This document shows, piece after piece, positions 1 through 11,244 of a DNA stretch of 64,000 bases (position 1 is the first letter of the stretch; the number at the start of each line of letters is the position of its first letter). Both the position numbers and the translations under genes were made by a program. The stretch lies in the NCBI GenBank assembly GCA_018340805.1, contig JACMZG010001911.1, forward strand, positions 52,603,153-52,667,152, given 5' to 3'. Source of the stretch: Microvelia longipes (taxonomy: Eukaryota; Arthropoda; Insecta; Hemiptera; Veliidae). The notes beneath the pieces were generated by a model, which had not been told where the DNA came from, searched no databases, and worked only from the letters and a program-made list of their open reading frames with translations.

Positions 1-3
1 ACC

Positions 4-1384
4 TTACCTAGGTAGGTATTTTTTGATACGGGATACATGCACTGTATCAGTTTTAATTGGTCCTGGTCTTTCTGGAATTCTAATTAAGTAATTTAAATCT
101 GATAATTTTTTTATTATGGTATAAGGTCCGTTGTATGTTTGGGAAAGTTTTTTTGAAAGGTGCCGGGGCGATGTGTCAAAGCTTGTAATAAGACTTGCTC
201 ACCTGGGTTATAAGATACGGTTTTGCGAGATTGATCATAGCGATTCTTGTATGATTGTTGGTACTTTTGGATTATGGGGGTATAGTTTTTCTTACGTCTG
301 AAATTATTTGCAAAGAATCCAGAACGTCTTTATCAGTGTCTGGGGGGAGTAGTGATAAGTCCAAGGGTTGGCGAGGATGAAAGTTAAAAATTAAATAGAA
401 AGGTGTGTATCCGTGTGCTGTATGGGGGATGTATTGTAAGCAAAAAGGGCGGATGGCAAAAATTTTGTCCATGTTTTTTGTTCAGTTTTTGTATAGTGTG
501 TTAGTATTTTATACAGGGTTTGATTAAGTCTTTCTGTTTGACCCTGGCTTTGAGCGTGTCCAGCTGTACTGAATATTTGGTCAACATTAAGGGCAGTTAA
601 AAGGTGTTTTATGACTGCACTGGTAAAGTGAGTGCCTCTATCAGATGAAATTGTTCTCATTAAACCGTATATATTTATTATATCTAAAATAAAATTTGCT
701 GTTGCTGTGGCATCGGCTGCTGTTGTGGCTTTGGCAATAGCGTATTTGGTAGTCACGTCTGTTGCCACAATTATATACTTTTTACCGTTAGATGGAGGTA
801 GGGGTCCGAAAATCTATGACAAGGTGACTCAAAACTTCGCCAGTTATAGGTAAGTGCTGAAGTTTACCGGTTTTGCCAGTTTTGTCAGGTTTTATAAGCT
901 GACAGCTGTTACATGTTTGAACGTAATGAGTCACGTCATTTGCCAATGTTGGCCAATAATATTTTATTTTAATTTTTTGCATGGTTCGTTTGATGCCAAA
1001 ATGGCCACTTAAAAGGTGTTCGTGGTATGCTTCAAGTACTTTAGGGCGTAATGATTTGGGTATGACAACTAAATAATTAAGTTTTTCCTTTTGTTTATAA
1101 TGTTTAAAATATAAAATATCGTCTTTTATACAATATTGGCGAGAAACTCGTCTTGCTTTATTATCTACTGAATCGGGGTCTAAAAGTGCTCGATAAATTA
1201 GAAAAAGATCTGGATCCTGTTTTTGTAATAGAGGTAGGTTCACTAAATTTACTGTAAAAATATGTTCTTCCGTGTACAAATCATTTATAGTTTCATCAAT
1301 TGGATACCGAGAAAGGGTGTCGGCTGGCACCATTAATGCTGATTTTTTATGTTTGATTTCAAAATCAAATTCAATTAATTTCAT
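4..1384 (-). pseudogene. Integrase domain of the Ty3/gypsy pol (frameshifted)
   Basis: The integrase joins element cDNA to the host chromosome. From 1384 downward an H2C2 zinc-binding region is seen (GHFGIKRTM, then CNSCQLIKPD). The catalytic core follows at about 830-391: the first Asp in ATDVTTKYA, the second in SDRGTHFTS, and Glu in GQTERLNQ. I count exactly 35 residues between the second Asp and the Glu, the classic DX35E spacing. The C-terminal module follows (GYTPFYLIF, then VHVSRIKKYLPR) and ends at a TAA on the minus strand at bases 4-6. The core and C-terminal part lie in different, partly overlapping frames (391-768 and 272-472), so at least two frameshifts are present. Catalytic residues are retained. 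Confidence 0.88.
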
Positions 1385-1426
1385 GGCTAGTTTATGTAAA
1401 CGGGTGTTTGGTTGTTTATCTTTTTG

Positions 1427-2560
1427 TTAAATGATAGAGCGCATGTCATTGTAAACTGTGACAAAATTTTGGAATACATAAGGACGCCAGGTGGTAAGAC
1501 AGTAAACAACACTAAGAAGTTCGATTTCGGAAACGCTCCAATTCTGTTCATTGGGTGTTAATTTGCGCGATAAATAACTAATTGGATGACGTTTACCTGT
1601 AGTTGGATCTACCTGTATAAGTAGTCCACCTATACCAATTCTGGAAGCATCGCACCAAATTTCGATTGGACGGTCCTCTTTAAAGTATGCGAGTATTGGT
1701 GGAGAGATTAATGACTCTTTTAATTTATTAAAGGACTGTTCGTGTGAGTCATCCCAATACCATGTATCGGAAGTAGTAAGTTTAATTAACGGTGCGGCAA
1801 CGTCGGTGTATTTAGGGATAAAACGGCGAAAATATGACGTAGTGCCTAGAAACGATTTTAGAGCTTTAAATGAGGTTGGTCGAGGAAACTCAGATATTGC
1901 TTTTATTTTGTCTTTATTGGGTTCAATACCGTTAGGAGAGATAACATGTCCAAGAATGTTAATTTTTTGATAGCCGATATGACATTTGGAAGTTTTTAAT
2001 TTAATATTATATTTTTCTAATAGTTTAAACAATTGTTTTAAGTGTTGTATATGTTCAGGAAACGTTTTGCTGAATGAAATTAAATCATCTATGTATATTA
2101 ATAATGATATGTATAGTAGATGGTTAAAAACGTGATTCATAGAACGTTGAAATGCACTAGGGGACGTTTTTATACCGAATGGTAATCGTGTAAACTGAAA
2201 GCATCCTCTGTGTGTAACGAAAGCTGTTAAGGGACGGTCTTTTGGATCTATTGGTTGCTGGAAAAATGCTTGGTTATATCGAAAGTAGAGAAATAATGTG
2301 CTCCCTCTAAAGTGTCAAAAGTGTTTGTGAATGAGGTGTTGGATAAGTGTCATTTAATAATTGTTCATTTAATCGTTATAATTTACCACCATACGTCTTT
2401 CTGTAGTGTCTTTTTTATTAACTAGGAAGGCAGGGGAAGAATATGGGCTTACCGAGGGTTCTATCACATTTGCTGCTAGCAATGCGTCAATTTGACGATC
2501 TATTTCTTTTCTTTCTGCTAAACTTAAACGATATGGTGGGGAGTGTACAGGCTCATTTGA
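1427..2560 (-). pseudogene. Reverse transcriptase and RNase H of the Ty3/gypsy pol (frameshifted)
   Basis: The N-terminal RT region (about 2560-2380) reads LSLAERKEIDRQIDALL and SPYSSPAFLVNKKD, then breaks at VVNYN followed by a stop, apparently through a lost base. The frame at 2140-1427 carries YIDD (2084-2095), then ILGHVISPNGI and SFLGTTSYFRRFIPKY, the usual RT thumb and connection. RNase H begins with IEIWCDASRIGIGGLL and continues through ISYLSRKLTPNEQNWS. These motifs together are diagnostic of Ty3/gypsy RT-RH. The catalytic Asp pair and the first RNase H Asp are retained, so the lesion is in reading frame and not in the active sites. Confidence 0.9.
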
Positions 2561-2562
2561 AA

Positions 2563-3850
2563 TTAAATTAAATTTATAAGGGGTAACTTGGCTGGTTTTA
2601 GATCAGCAGAGTGAGTTGCAAAAACATGCCTATAATTTGATATTAAATTTGCTAATTGGGAGTATTGGTTGTCGGGTAAGGCAGGATTTATATCTATAGG
2701 GCGATCGACAAGATCTTTTACGGGGTTATCAGAGAAATAAGAACCGAATGTTTTCATTATAGGATCTTGCGAAGGGTATTAAGAGTCTGGGTTGGAATTA
2801 GTTGTATCTAGGACATTGACGGAGAGGGTGGATGAAGGGTTCGGAAGGTCATTGATTCCTTCGAGGGTAAGGGGTGAAGGAGTAGGTAGTTCAGCGGTAC
2901 CTAACAAAGAGGTATTTAAAAGATACTGGGTACATGTGGAAGCATTATAAAGGGATATACAGGCATTTTTTGGGTTAAAAATAGAAGGGAAAATGCCTTT
3001 TTTTGTTAAAAGATGTGGTTATGAATGAAGGTTACTGGGTCAAGTTTATTTACAAGGGGATTAAGTGGCGCTACGGCCCTAGTATGAGGGTATAATAAGG
3101 TCATTAATAAGAAATACAGGTACTTTACCTGTGGGGTAATAGGGGGATTAAGATAATTGGAATTTGGTTTAGGGGTAGTCATTTGGGATTTAATAGACCT
3201 GTGACCTTCTGGGTTTATTGAAGACATAGGGGAGTCGTTCGCATCGGGTATTGGTCCATATTTGGGATGGAAGAGTTATTATTAGCAAGGGGGGTTTCGG
3301 GTAGGAGTAGGCATTTGGGTATAATGGTCGTAGTGTCAACTGATTTTATTGGGCTTACAGGGCGGTCTATAACATCGGATTTTTGGTCAGTATATGGGGT
3401 GTTTTATAATTCTCGATAAGGGAGGAATAAGTTTAGAGGTTTGACTGGAATTTGAAGAGCTTTGAATTATTGGAGATAGAGAAGATGGGTTTGAATTTAA
3501 ATACAACGGCACAGTAAAGGGTTTTCTTTAAAATTAAAAGTAATAGTTTTTAACGGGAAGGAAATGGTGGCCTTATATTTTTGTAAAAAGTCTGTGCCTA
3601 GTAATAATTGACAAGGTAAGTTTGGACTGAAAAAACTGGAATTTTAAAAAAATTATTTGAATAGAAAATGTAATATCAAATATCCCTAACGTCTTTAACG
3701 GTTGGCCATTAGCGGCAGTTATAGTCGCTAATTTATCTCGATTATTTTCTTTTTGGGGCAATAAGGACGAGTTTATGCATGAAACGGAAGCTCCTGTATC
3801 CGTTAATGCTAATATTACATTGTTAAAAAATGAGACACGTATCGTAAGTG
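2563..3850 (-). pseudogene. Protease and protease-RT linker of the Ty3/gypsy pol
   Basis: An aspartic protease begins near 3850. LALTDTGASVSCINSSL contains the DTG active-site triad encoded at 3789-3800, and ATITAANGQPLKTLG follows. The downstream part, where a flap and ILG-type motif would be expected, runs into degenerate sequence. Between about 3560 and 2760 I see only short broken frames rich in Ser, Thr and Pro, so this stretch is a poorly conserved spacer or is badly decayed. At 2757-2563 a linker reads YSQLANLISNYRHVFA, typical of the segment just before gypsy RT. It then shifts frame within KPAKLPLINLI. Confidence 0.75.
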
Positions 3851-3882
3851 CTGATGAAGTTAAAATTGGGGAAACAAAATAT

Positions 3883-5438
3883 TTACTTTATCTGCCTTAT
3901 ATTTTTATTAGACGGGACTGGAGGTAATATCCGTCTAGACTTGTCCAATCCCGTTGTAATTAGTTTTTTTGACTGTTTTTCCATTTCGGACAAGAAAGTG
4001 CAACATGATTTGGCAATGACAGAGTTGGCAGAGTGGTTGAGTGTCTTATTTGTTGAAATGTGTTTTGGATCGGGAGAGGTAATGTGGAGTATTAATGGAG
4101 GTGGGGAAGGGTTGTCCGACCAGCTTACTCGTCTCTGTGAAAATCTATTAGGGGAGTAATTATTTTGTGTAAAACGCGTAGTACCTCGGTATTCTAATTT
4201 TCTAGGAGGTACTGAGGTGGACCGTTCAAATCGTCGGGGCTGACTAGGTGATTTTGTAGGGGAATCAGATTTAGTAACCGCTATCGCATGTACTTGATGT
4301 TGTAATGCCTCTATTTTCTGTTCTAAGGATGCGGTGCTTTGAGAGTTATTCATTTGTGGAAAGGATTTTTTATATTCCAGTATAAAAGAATCTTGTACGT
4401 ACCGGTCCATGCTTTCAAATAATCTGTTAAGAGTATCCGTAGGAAAAATTGATATTCGTTCATAAACCTTTGGTTGAAGGCCTTTCAAAATAAATTGAAT
4501 AATATCTTTTTCACACATGTGCGGATTTATCCTGTAGCACAAGTCAATTACTATATCGGTATTCACGTAATGGTTGATTTGGGGCCTGAAACGTATTGTC
4601 TAGTTTTAGTTTTAACATAAATTCTGCGTGGGGTGGGGAATACGCCTTATTAATTGGTCTTTTAGGAGTTCCCACGAAAAATTAGCGAACGCGCGATCAT
4701 ATTGTCTTTCTAAATTTTCGTAAAATCTAGCCGCAGGGCCATCGAGGTAAAGTGGTAGCAATAAAATCATTTGTTGGTTAGACCATTTATTTATCGAAGC
4801 AGCTCTCTCAAAATTTTTTATGAAGGAATGCACGTCGGTGTCTCCGGAAAATTTTGGCGGATTACAAGAGGCATTTTATTGTTAGACGACGATTTATCAG
4901 TAGGGGTATTAAGGTCGTAGGTCAGCAATTTATTTTTATAGGAGATTCTACAAAAGTAGTACCAGGAGGGTTATTAGTGTTTAATGAAAGAAGGGGGGAA
5001 ATGTTGCGAAAAGGAGCAAGAAGGTTGTGGTTTGGGTGGGTAGAAATGTGTTGTTAGGAATTATTGAATGGAGAAAAATAAGGGATTTGACTTGTAATCG
5101 GGGTGGGATTAGTATTAACCTGAGGGATATGAGAAAACGAAGCAGTTGTAATAGGTATGCTAGAAGATGTTGTAGTAGTCAGTGTTGTTGGTATTTGTAA
5201 ATGTAGTAGTTGTAATAGTAGAAGTAGTAGTAGTAGTAGCCAGTGTTGTAGTATTAGGAAGAATCGTAAGTTGCATGGTCTGAAGGTATTAATTGTTGGG
5301 TTAAAAGACGCATACCCTCTGTCTCCAAACCGGTAAAGCCCGATAGAGATAAATGGTACTGTGTTAATAACCTACGCAAATCGTCTTCACCTAAGTTCTA
5401 ACCTGTTCAATGTCTAGTTCAATGTCAAAATTTTGCAT
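3883..5438 (-). pseudogene. Gag of the Ty3/gypsy element (frameshifted)
   Basis: The likely start is an ATG on the minus strand at 5438, reading MQNFDIELDIEQV before a frame change and then LRRLLTQYHLSLSGF. A low-complexity Thr-rich part (about 5260-5150, GTA/GTT repeats on the plus strand) follows. The capsid-like part at 4833-4612 reads FIKNFERAASINKWS and LDGPAARFYENLERQ, a retrotransposon gag pattern. It continues at 4566-3883 with YRINPHMCEKDIIQF. Near 4030-3960 a CCHC zinc-knuckle pattern can be seen only by combining two frames, so a frameshift splits it. The whole would be about 518 codons. The start is inferred; the family assignment is firmer. Confidence 0.75.
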
Positions 5439-5440
5439 TT

Positions 5441-5860
5441 TATTTAAAGAATAAATCAAAACGTTATAAAAAACCCAAATTATAAAAATAAAATTAAAAA
5501 AAGATTATCAGGGAGATAAAATATTTTAAAATTTAATAAATTGATTGAAAGGAATTAAAGTGGCGGGTCAGGTAAAAGGAAAGAGCGGCGCCTTCACCAG
5601 TGTTATGGTGCGCAGGTTCAAGGGATTAACAAATAAATAGATTATAATAATTAAAGAATATATTATTGGTAAAAAAGGTAATTATACATATAGTATAATG
5701 ATGAGATATAATTATATATGGCTTTATCTTAAAGGACTTACTTGTAGAGGGACGATACTCAGATGTAGAGGGTGATTAACGGAACTGCTACGATGTATCT
5801 CGACACGGTACTTGACTCTTGACTAATTAGGAATGCCCTTCATAGTCTTAGTGGTCTTTA
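5441..5860. other. Leader or LTR region of the Ty3/gypsy element, not resolved
   Basis: This AT-rich stretch upstream of the inferred gag start should hold the primer-binding site and 5' LTR of the minus-strand element. A GC-richer patch at about 5570-5625 could be part of the leader. I cannot define an LTR edge, because the 3' LTR needed for comparison is outside the window. Confidence 0.3.
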
Positions 5861-5892
5861 TATATAAGAATAAGAATAAGAATAAGAATTCT
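5860..5892. repeat. Short (AAGAAT)n tandem repeat, possible LINE tail
   Basis: About four copies of a 6-bp unit lie beside a sequence that reads, on the minus strand, as an AATAAAG polyadenylation-like signal followed by TTCTTA repeats. Such microsatellite tails are common at 3' ends of non-LTR elements. It may mark the true 3' end of the minus-strand LINE, but the AT/CA repeats in between make this uncertain. Confidence 0.4.
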
Positions 5893-6017
5893 TTATTAAA
5901 ACATAAAAATTTACAGAACTTGTAAAAGAAAGAATATGTAATAAAGCCTCTACTCCAGGGTCAAGGAGACCGTTAGGAGGAGGGTTACATTATCGTTTTA
6001 ATTGGCTTTCTAGTTAT

Positions 6018-6215
6018 TATTATAATTATATCTGCATATATATACACATACATACACACACACATATACATATATTATATATATATATATATACATATAT
6101 ATACATACATATACATACATATATACACATACACACACACATACATACATATATATATACTCATACACACACATACATTCATTCATACTAATACATATAT
6201 ATATGCACACATGAA
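6018..6215. repeat. TA/CA/CATA compound microsatellite
   Basis: About 200 bp of alternating TA, CA and CATA steps. The 74-residue open frame crossing it on the minus strand (Tyr, Val, Cys and Ile repeats) is a by-product of the repeat and not a gene. Confidence 0.9.
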
Positions 6216-6409
6216 TACTTTGAGTGCATTTCATGTCTCACTTTTTTGTGAAGCTGAACATTAGCTTAATTATTTGTATTAAGTCGTTAAAAGATAGTTT
6301 ATTTTTATTATAAAAACTAAAAAAGAAATTGATAAGAAAAAGAAGAAGAAACTAAAATTTTTATTGAAAGTTAAATTCTTTAATAAGGTAGGATCTGTAT
6401 TTACAGATT

Positions 6410-9400
6410 GTTTTTATATATGAGGACAAGGTAAAACAGATCTCCAAACAGGGGTTATCCAACAGTTTTAGATATTCACTTCAGTGAGTATTTTTTTTCC
6501 CTAGTGAAGCCAATCTGAACTCAGATAGCACTGGACAAACTGCCACAAAATGGAAATTATCTTCAAGTGCCCCCATATTGCATAGTGAGCATCTATGATC
6601 CAACCTACCATATCTGCAGTTTACCGGGAGTAATTGGCCCTAGCTTTAATAATATTACTTATAATATATTTGTCCTGGATAAGAGATAAATATTTTTGGC
6701 ACTGTTTACCTTGTACTAATAAATATAGTGAGAGTGAAATAGTGAGTTACTGGCTTTTTCAAATGCTTCCTGTCTATGAGCCACTTCTACCTTTGTCACT
6801 AAGTTTAGTAAGTTGACTCTTGAGCTCCTCCACTCTGAGTCCATTCAAGTCCAGAACCACATCATGCATATTACTTAACGTCTCCCAAGCCTTACACCAG
6901 TATATTTTTCTATTGAATATTTCCCTGGCTAAGAAGTTAGTTAACCTGTGATCACCTTGATCCAAAGATTTTAAATGAAATCAAAATGAAGCTTTAGTGT
7001 GGTGGCAAAATGGGGGTAACCCGGTTTCTAAAGTAAGAACATAATTAGGAGTGTTAGGGGGTAATAGGAATAGTTTTTTAAAAAGAATCTTAATAAGTTT
7101 TCCACCTGCTCGACCTGCTGGTAACCCAGAATTGAGCACCATAAGTTACAATTGATTGGGATACTGCTTTAAAAACCTTTAACTTTTGCTCAAAGGGAAT
7201 TTTTTGTGAAAAGAAATTCTTCCAAACACTGTTTATTGTTAGTTTGGCAGCAGACAGCTTTTCCTGAAAATGTGTGTCTAGAGAGAGACTGTGAGAGATG
7301 GTGACACCTAAATATTTGTAGCTTTTAACAATCTCTATCTTTTCATTTTTGTACCAAAATTTGTCATTTTTTGTAACTTTGCCTTTACTACCAAAAATTA
7401 CTATTTTTGATTTCAATAAGTTTACTGACAGGCTCCACAGGTCACAGTATCTCTCTAGGTCTAATATCATTTTCTCAGGGATGCAATGTCGGGAGCCATC
7501 AGCACAAGGTCATCTGCGTACAGTAAGACTTTAATTAACCATTTACCAATGATGATGCCCCCGACAGCGCTCCCTCAAGGTCATTGATAAATAAGGAAAA
7601 AAGCAGTGCTGAAAGTAAACAGCCTTGTCTGAGACCTGAGGACGTAAGAAAATATTCTGTAATCCCTCCATTACACCATACACAGGCCTCAGTCTCGGAC
7701 AAAAGACACTTGAGAATATTAATAAACTTAGAGGACACACCTAACCATAAAGTTTAAAGAACAGTGCTTTTCTTTGAATAGTGTCAAATGCAGACTTAAA
7801 GTCTACAAAAGACAATAAGTTTTTTTCCTTTTTGTGAAATAAATATCTTAACAATATTGGCTAAATTAAAAATGTTGTCTGTGGTAGAATAACCTGATCT
7901 GAAACCTGCCTGACATTCAGTCAATATATTGTTACTTTCAACCCAGTTTTTGAGTCTTTCTAACATCATGGATGAAAAAGCTTAAGTATGCAGTTTAAAA
8001 AAGAAATGCCTCTATAACTTGATGGGTCCAAAGTATTGCCCTTTTATACAATGGGTAAATTATTGCTCTCTTTAGATTAGTAGGTATCAATTCTTTAGAC
8101 CATATCAGGTTATAGAGCTTAAGAATATTTTCCTGACAGTTGAGAGGGTATGTTTAAAAAACTCATATGGTACTCTGTCTGGGCCAGGAGCTTACCAACT
8201 TTGCACTTATCTAAGGCCATTGACAGTTCATTAAAAGAAAATAACTTATCCAGGTCTTGGTTAATTATTAATGGTTCAGCAAATGAGATTTGGTTAGAAG
8301 GGGGTGGAGGAGTCAAGAGATTTCTGAAATGGTTAAGCCAGTCATCTTTCTTCAGATGTGGATTAACCATTCTATATTTATTTTTAAACTTATTAACCGT
8401 ATTCCAGAAATCCCTTGTATCTCTCACCTTAGAAAATCTTCAAGCATTTTAAGTTTAAAAATTTCTTCTTTTCTCTTCAGAAGCAACTTGAAAAACTTAT
8501 TTGCTTCAAAATACTTAATTTTGTCTTCATGCAAGTTAGTTTTTGAGTGAGTGTTAAGGCATGCATAAGAATATCCCTGGCTTTCTTGCACTCAAGATCA
8601 TACCAGGGTTGCTTAGGTATAAAACTAGGTTTAGGATTAGAAAATGTTAACTTACCTTTTTCAGCACTGTTATGAATAGAATCCAAAATAAAATTATTTG
8701 ACTTCTCAATATCAGAAAAAATAAATTTACTTTTCCCAGTTAATTCATGCAATTTTAGTTTAAACATAACATTATCAACCCCTGTCCAAACAAGCTTAGG
8801 TAGAAGAGGCATTATTTTATTTTCAGAATTTAAGTTATTATAGATTGCAACTCAAGTTCAAGAGGCATGTGGTCAGAGAAATGTTGTTTGCCAATTTTAA
8901 AATTAATGAAACGGTTTAAGGCTTCGAGTTGCACACCACACAAATCATTGACAGAACATCCCATGACACCAACAAAAGTCCAGTTACCATTAGCATCTCC
9001 CTCCGATCTGCCATTCATAATTATAGTGCTAGAACTCTCGCAAAGGTCCAGCAGTTTTTTACCTCTAGAATCAATTTTTTTATCCTTTGAAACCCTGTGA
9101 GAACTAATATTCAGACCAAAACTTTGTAAAACATCCTCAGGAACCACCTGCCTCTCGCCTATACGGACATTGGCAATCTCCTATCAGTATAAAATTATTA
9201 TCACTCTTATTTGATATGGCATCACTTAACATGGTAAAATCGTCTTCCCAATTATTAGGATTAATATAAACTGGAGAAGGTTTATAGTCTGACCTGTATC
9301 TGAATAATTGATTTTAACATAGTTAAGGTTATCATCAGAGACAAAGTCAATAGCGCTGTGAGAACACTTTATACCCATTAATATACCTCCAATACAACGA

Positions 9401-9640
9401 CCAAATTTAAACTTTTAGTTGCATTCACAAATTTGAGCTTATAATTATAGAATGTTCTCACAATGCAATCAACAAACTCTTCACCGAGCAAATGAGTTTA
9501 ACAAATAAACACATCAGAAGTTTTTATGTAGTTAATAAATAAATAATCTTTTAACTTAGACTTAATACCATTAATATATAAACAACTATTTTTAAAGGAA
9601 CTATTATTCCTCTGAGATCCTTAAAGTTTGCAGTTTTTTT
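6410..9640 (-). pseudogene. LINE ORF2, endonuclease-reverse transcriptase (frameshifted)
   Basis: The endonuclease part lies at about 9640-8830. It shows FINGIKSKLKDY, a THLLGEEF patch where the catalytic ET/TH motif belongs, HSAIDFVSDD, and SDHMPLELEL, the conserved C-terminal SDH motif. The linker includes TRDFWNTVNKFKNKY (about 8420). RT follows with LRQGCLLSALLFSLFINDL (about 7640), YADD encoded at 7509-7520, and KSYKYLGVTISHSLSLD (about 7330). The C-terminus (about 6600-6500) shows CSLCN (6577-6591) and FHFVAVCPVLSEFR, a CCHC motif typical of Jockey, R1 and CR1-type RTs. The coding line is cut by many frameshifts and stops. The product would nick target DNA and copy element RNA there. 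Confidence 0.85.
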
Positions 9641-9665
9641 GTTTTCTTCTCCCTCTTTTTCTCCG

Positions 9666-10562
9666 TCAGTTAATTCTACGGCCATCATTAGACTTGTTCC
9701 AAGTAGCTATCAGAGATGAGTGTATATCCTTTAGGGCAGCTGATCCAATAAGATCACAAATAATATTTAATCCATCATTTCCTTTATGAAGTATGTTGTA
9801 ATTTTGATCCAGATCAAAGCGTTGGTTATCAATAATTATGTAATCTCTTATCAAACTTACACGCTTGTTAGGGTTCAAGATTTTGATTTCCCTACGCAAA
9901 GCAAGCCAAAAGTTTCTTTTCATTCTTGTAGGATAAGAAAAATCTCTTGAAACTGACATAGATGATTGAGAATTAAGCTTGCTACAGTTTTTTAAGTATA
10001 CTATTTATGTTCTCATCAGACGGAATGTGTGCAATTATTCTGATGTCCTTGGCATTCTGATTTCTTTGGCCTAAAAAGTGGGCACGGTTAACATAAATAT
10101 TTTCAACACCTAAATAGTCCTTAACGAAGCATTTAATAGAATTTTGGCAGTCTCCTTCAATTTTAATTCCCTTAAAGATAAGGTTATTCCGCCTACCACG
10201 ATCTTCTAATTCAATGATACGAGCATTTCCAGCGTCCACTTGTTTTTTCAAGGTTTCAACATCTCTATCAATTGTTTTAACATGATTTTCAACGATACAT
10301 ACCTCGTCTTTAGTAGCAAAAACGTTGACAAATGTGTATTGTAAAGCATCTAAAAGATCGCCAAAGGCTAAGGTGCCGACTAGAGCTGTTCTATCCACGT
10401 TTATAGGCATACTTAGGCTTCCCGAATCAGGCATAATGTTATTTTTTACTTTTTTTTTGAATCAGGCGAAGGAGATGAGTTAGGTGAATCTTGATTTCGA
10501 AGTCTTTTACTAGGGGTTACGGAACCCGAAGGGTAAGAAAACACAGACACGTTTTTACTCAT
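9666..10562 (-). pseudogene. LINE ORF1, RNA-binding protein (frameshifted)
   Basis: An ATG at 10562 opens MSKNVSVFSYPSGSV and reaches a stop right after an A9 homopolymer near 10450, where the frame changes. The next segment (10434-9982) contains a coiled-coil-like stretch (VENHVKTIDRDVETLKKQ), then RRNNLIFKGI and a region resembling an RNA-recognition fold, as in L1-type ORF1 proteins. After another break the C-terminal part (9959-9666) reads MKRNFWLALRREIKIL. Total length is about 299 codons. ORF1 proteins coat element RNA and act as chaperones for target-primed reverse transcription. Only three short lesions separate this from one long frame, two of them at or next to simple runs. Confidence 0.7.
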
Positions 10563-10565
10563 CCA

Positions 10566-11240
10566 CGAAAAATCCGACAATCTCAAACTTCCAAGCTAAA
10601 CAAATGGTTTAGCAAACACAGAGACTATTTAATACCAGAATTAAACTAAATAAAAGTATTTTAGAAGTTAATAAATAATAAAAACTTGATAAAAATAGGC
10701 AGCACAAAATAAAACGAACTATAACCTTTCCCCTCCATATGTAACCTCCCTGGTCTTATATATATATCTTCCCTTATTGGGATTGGTAAGCCCTTTAAGA
10801 TGTCTCTCTTAGTGTGAGACCTATAGGGAGTTTTAATGGTTTACTTATGTATTAAATGATACATCAGGACTCTCTATAGACCTAACAATTAATAGTAAAA
10901 AAATATGTTTTACTCGTTGTAGAACATTTGATGTCAGAAGACGAAACTTACCCGCAGGTTTACCGGGTTTTATTTTAATATCTTATTACTGCAGATTAGC
11001 ATGCATACACTATGGCACAGCTGTATATGTAAGAGACAGAGTTAAAAGATAGGAGATAAAGCAGTGCAAATCGGTGTAGATGGATTGAGAAGTATCTGGA
11101 GTAGAACTACTTGACTCTAATACCATGGTTTCGTAAATGTCAAATTTCTGTAGACAATAGACTATAGACAACGGTATGTCTACTTTTTTGCTAAAACAGA
11201 TACTCGACACAATTCTGGACCCCTTTAGTTTTTATTTTTA
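10566..11240. other. Unassigned AT-rich spacer, probably LINE 5' UTR plus flank
   Basis: The part next to 10565 is likely the 5' UTR of the minus-strand LINE. A loose inverted similarity occurs between about 10820 and 10885 (ACCTATAGGGAGT against ACTCTCTATAGACC). I see no coding signal. Confidence 0.4.
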
Positions 11241-11244
11241 AGAG

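Larger units (their letters stand above)
1..5440 (-). mobile_element. Degenerate Ty3/gypsy-type LTR retrotransposon
   Basis: Reading right to left, the minus strand shows gag, a DTG protease, reverse transcriptase with YIDD, RNase H, and an integrase with zinc-binding and DDE core regions. This order (RT-RH before IN) is that of the Ty3/gypsy superfamily. The coding sequence is split among several frames by single-base changes, so the copy as assembled is not functional. The pol stop codon lies at bases 4-6, so any 3' LTR lies outside the window, and without it the 5' LTR at the right end cannot be delimited. No envelope-like frame is visible in the window. Confidence 0.9.
6400..10565 (-). 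mobile_element. Two-ORF non-LTR retrotransposon (LINE), frameshifted
   Basis: From right to left there is an ORF1 with a coiled-coil and RNA-binding character, then an ORF2 with an APE-type endonuclease, reverse transcriptase with YADD, and a C-terminal CCHC zinc motif. This is the standard layout of two-ORF APE LINEs. I cannot fix the clade (Jockey-group or CR1-like are possible). All parts are present and colinear over about 4.2 kb, so the copy is close to full length. The frames are interrupted many times. The 5' UTR probably extends right of 10565 and the 3' end lies between 6400 and 5860. Confidence 0.88.

Noticed and set aside
3848..4159. 103-residue plus-strand frame
   Set aside because: It is the antisense shadow of the Ty3/gypsy gag and protease region.
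6010..6234. 74-residue Tyr/Val/Cys frame on the minus strand
   Set aside because: It is a read-through of TA/CA microsatellite, not a gene.
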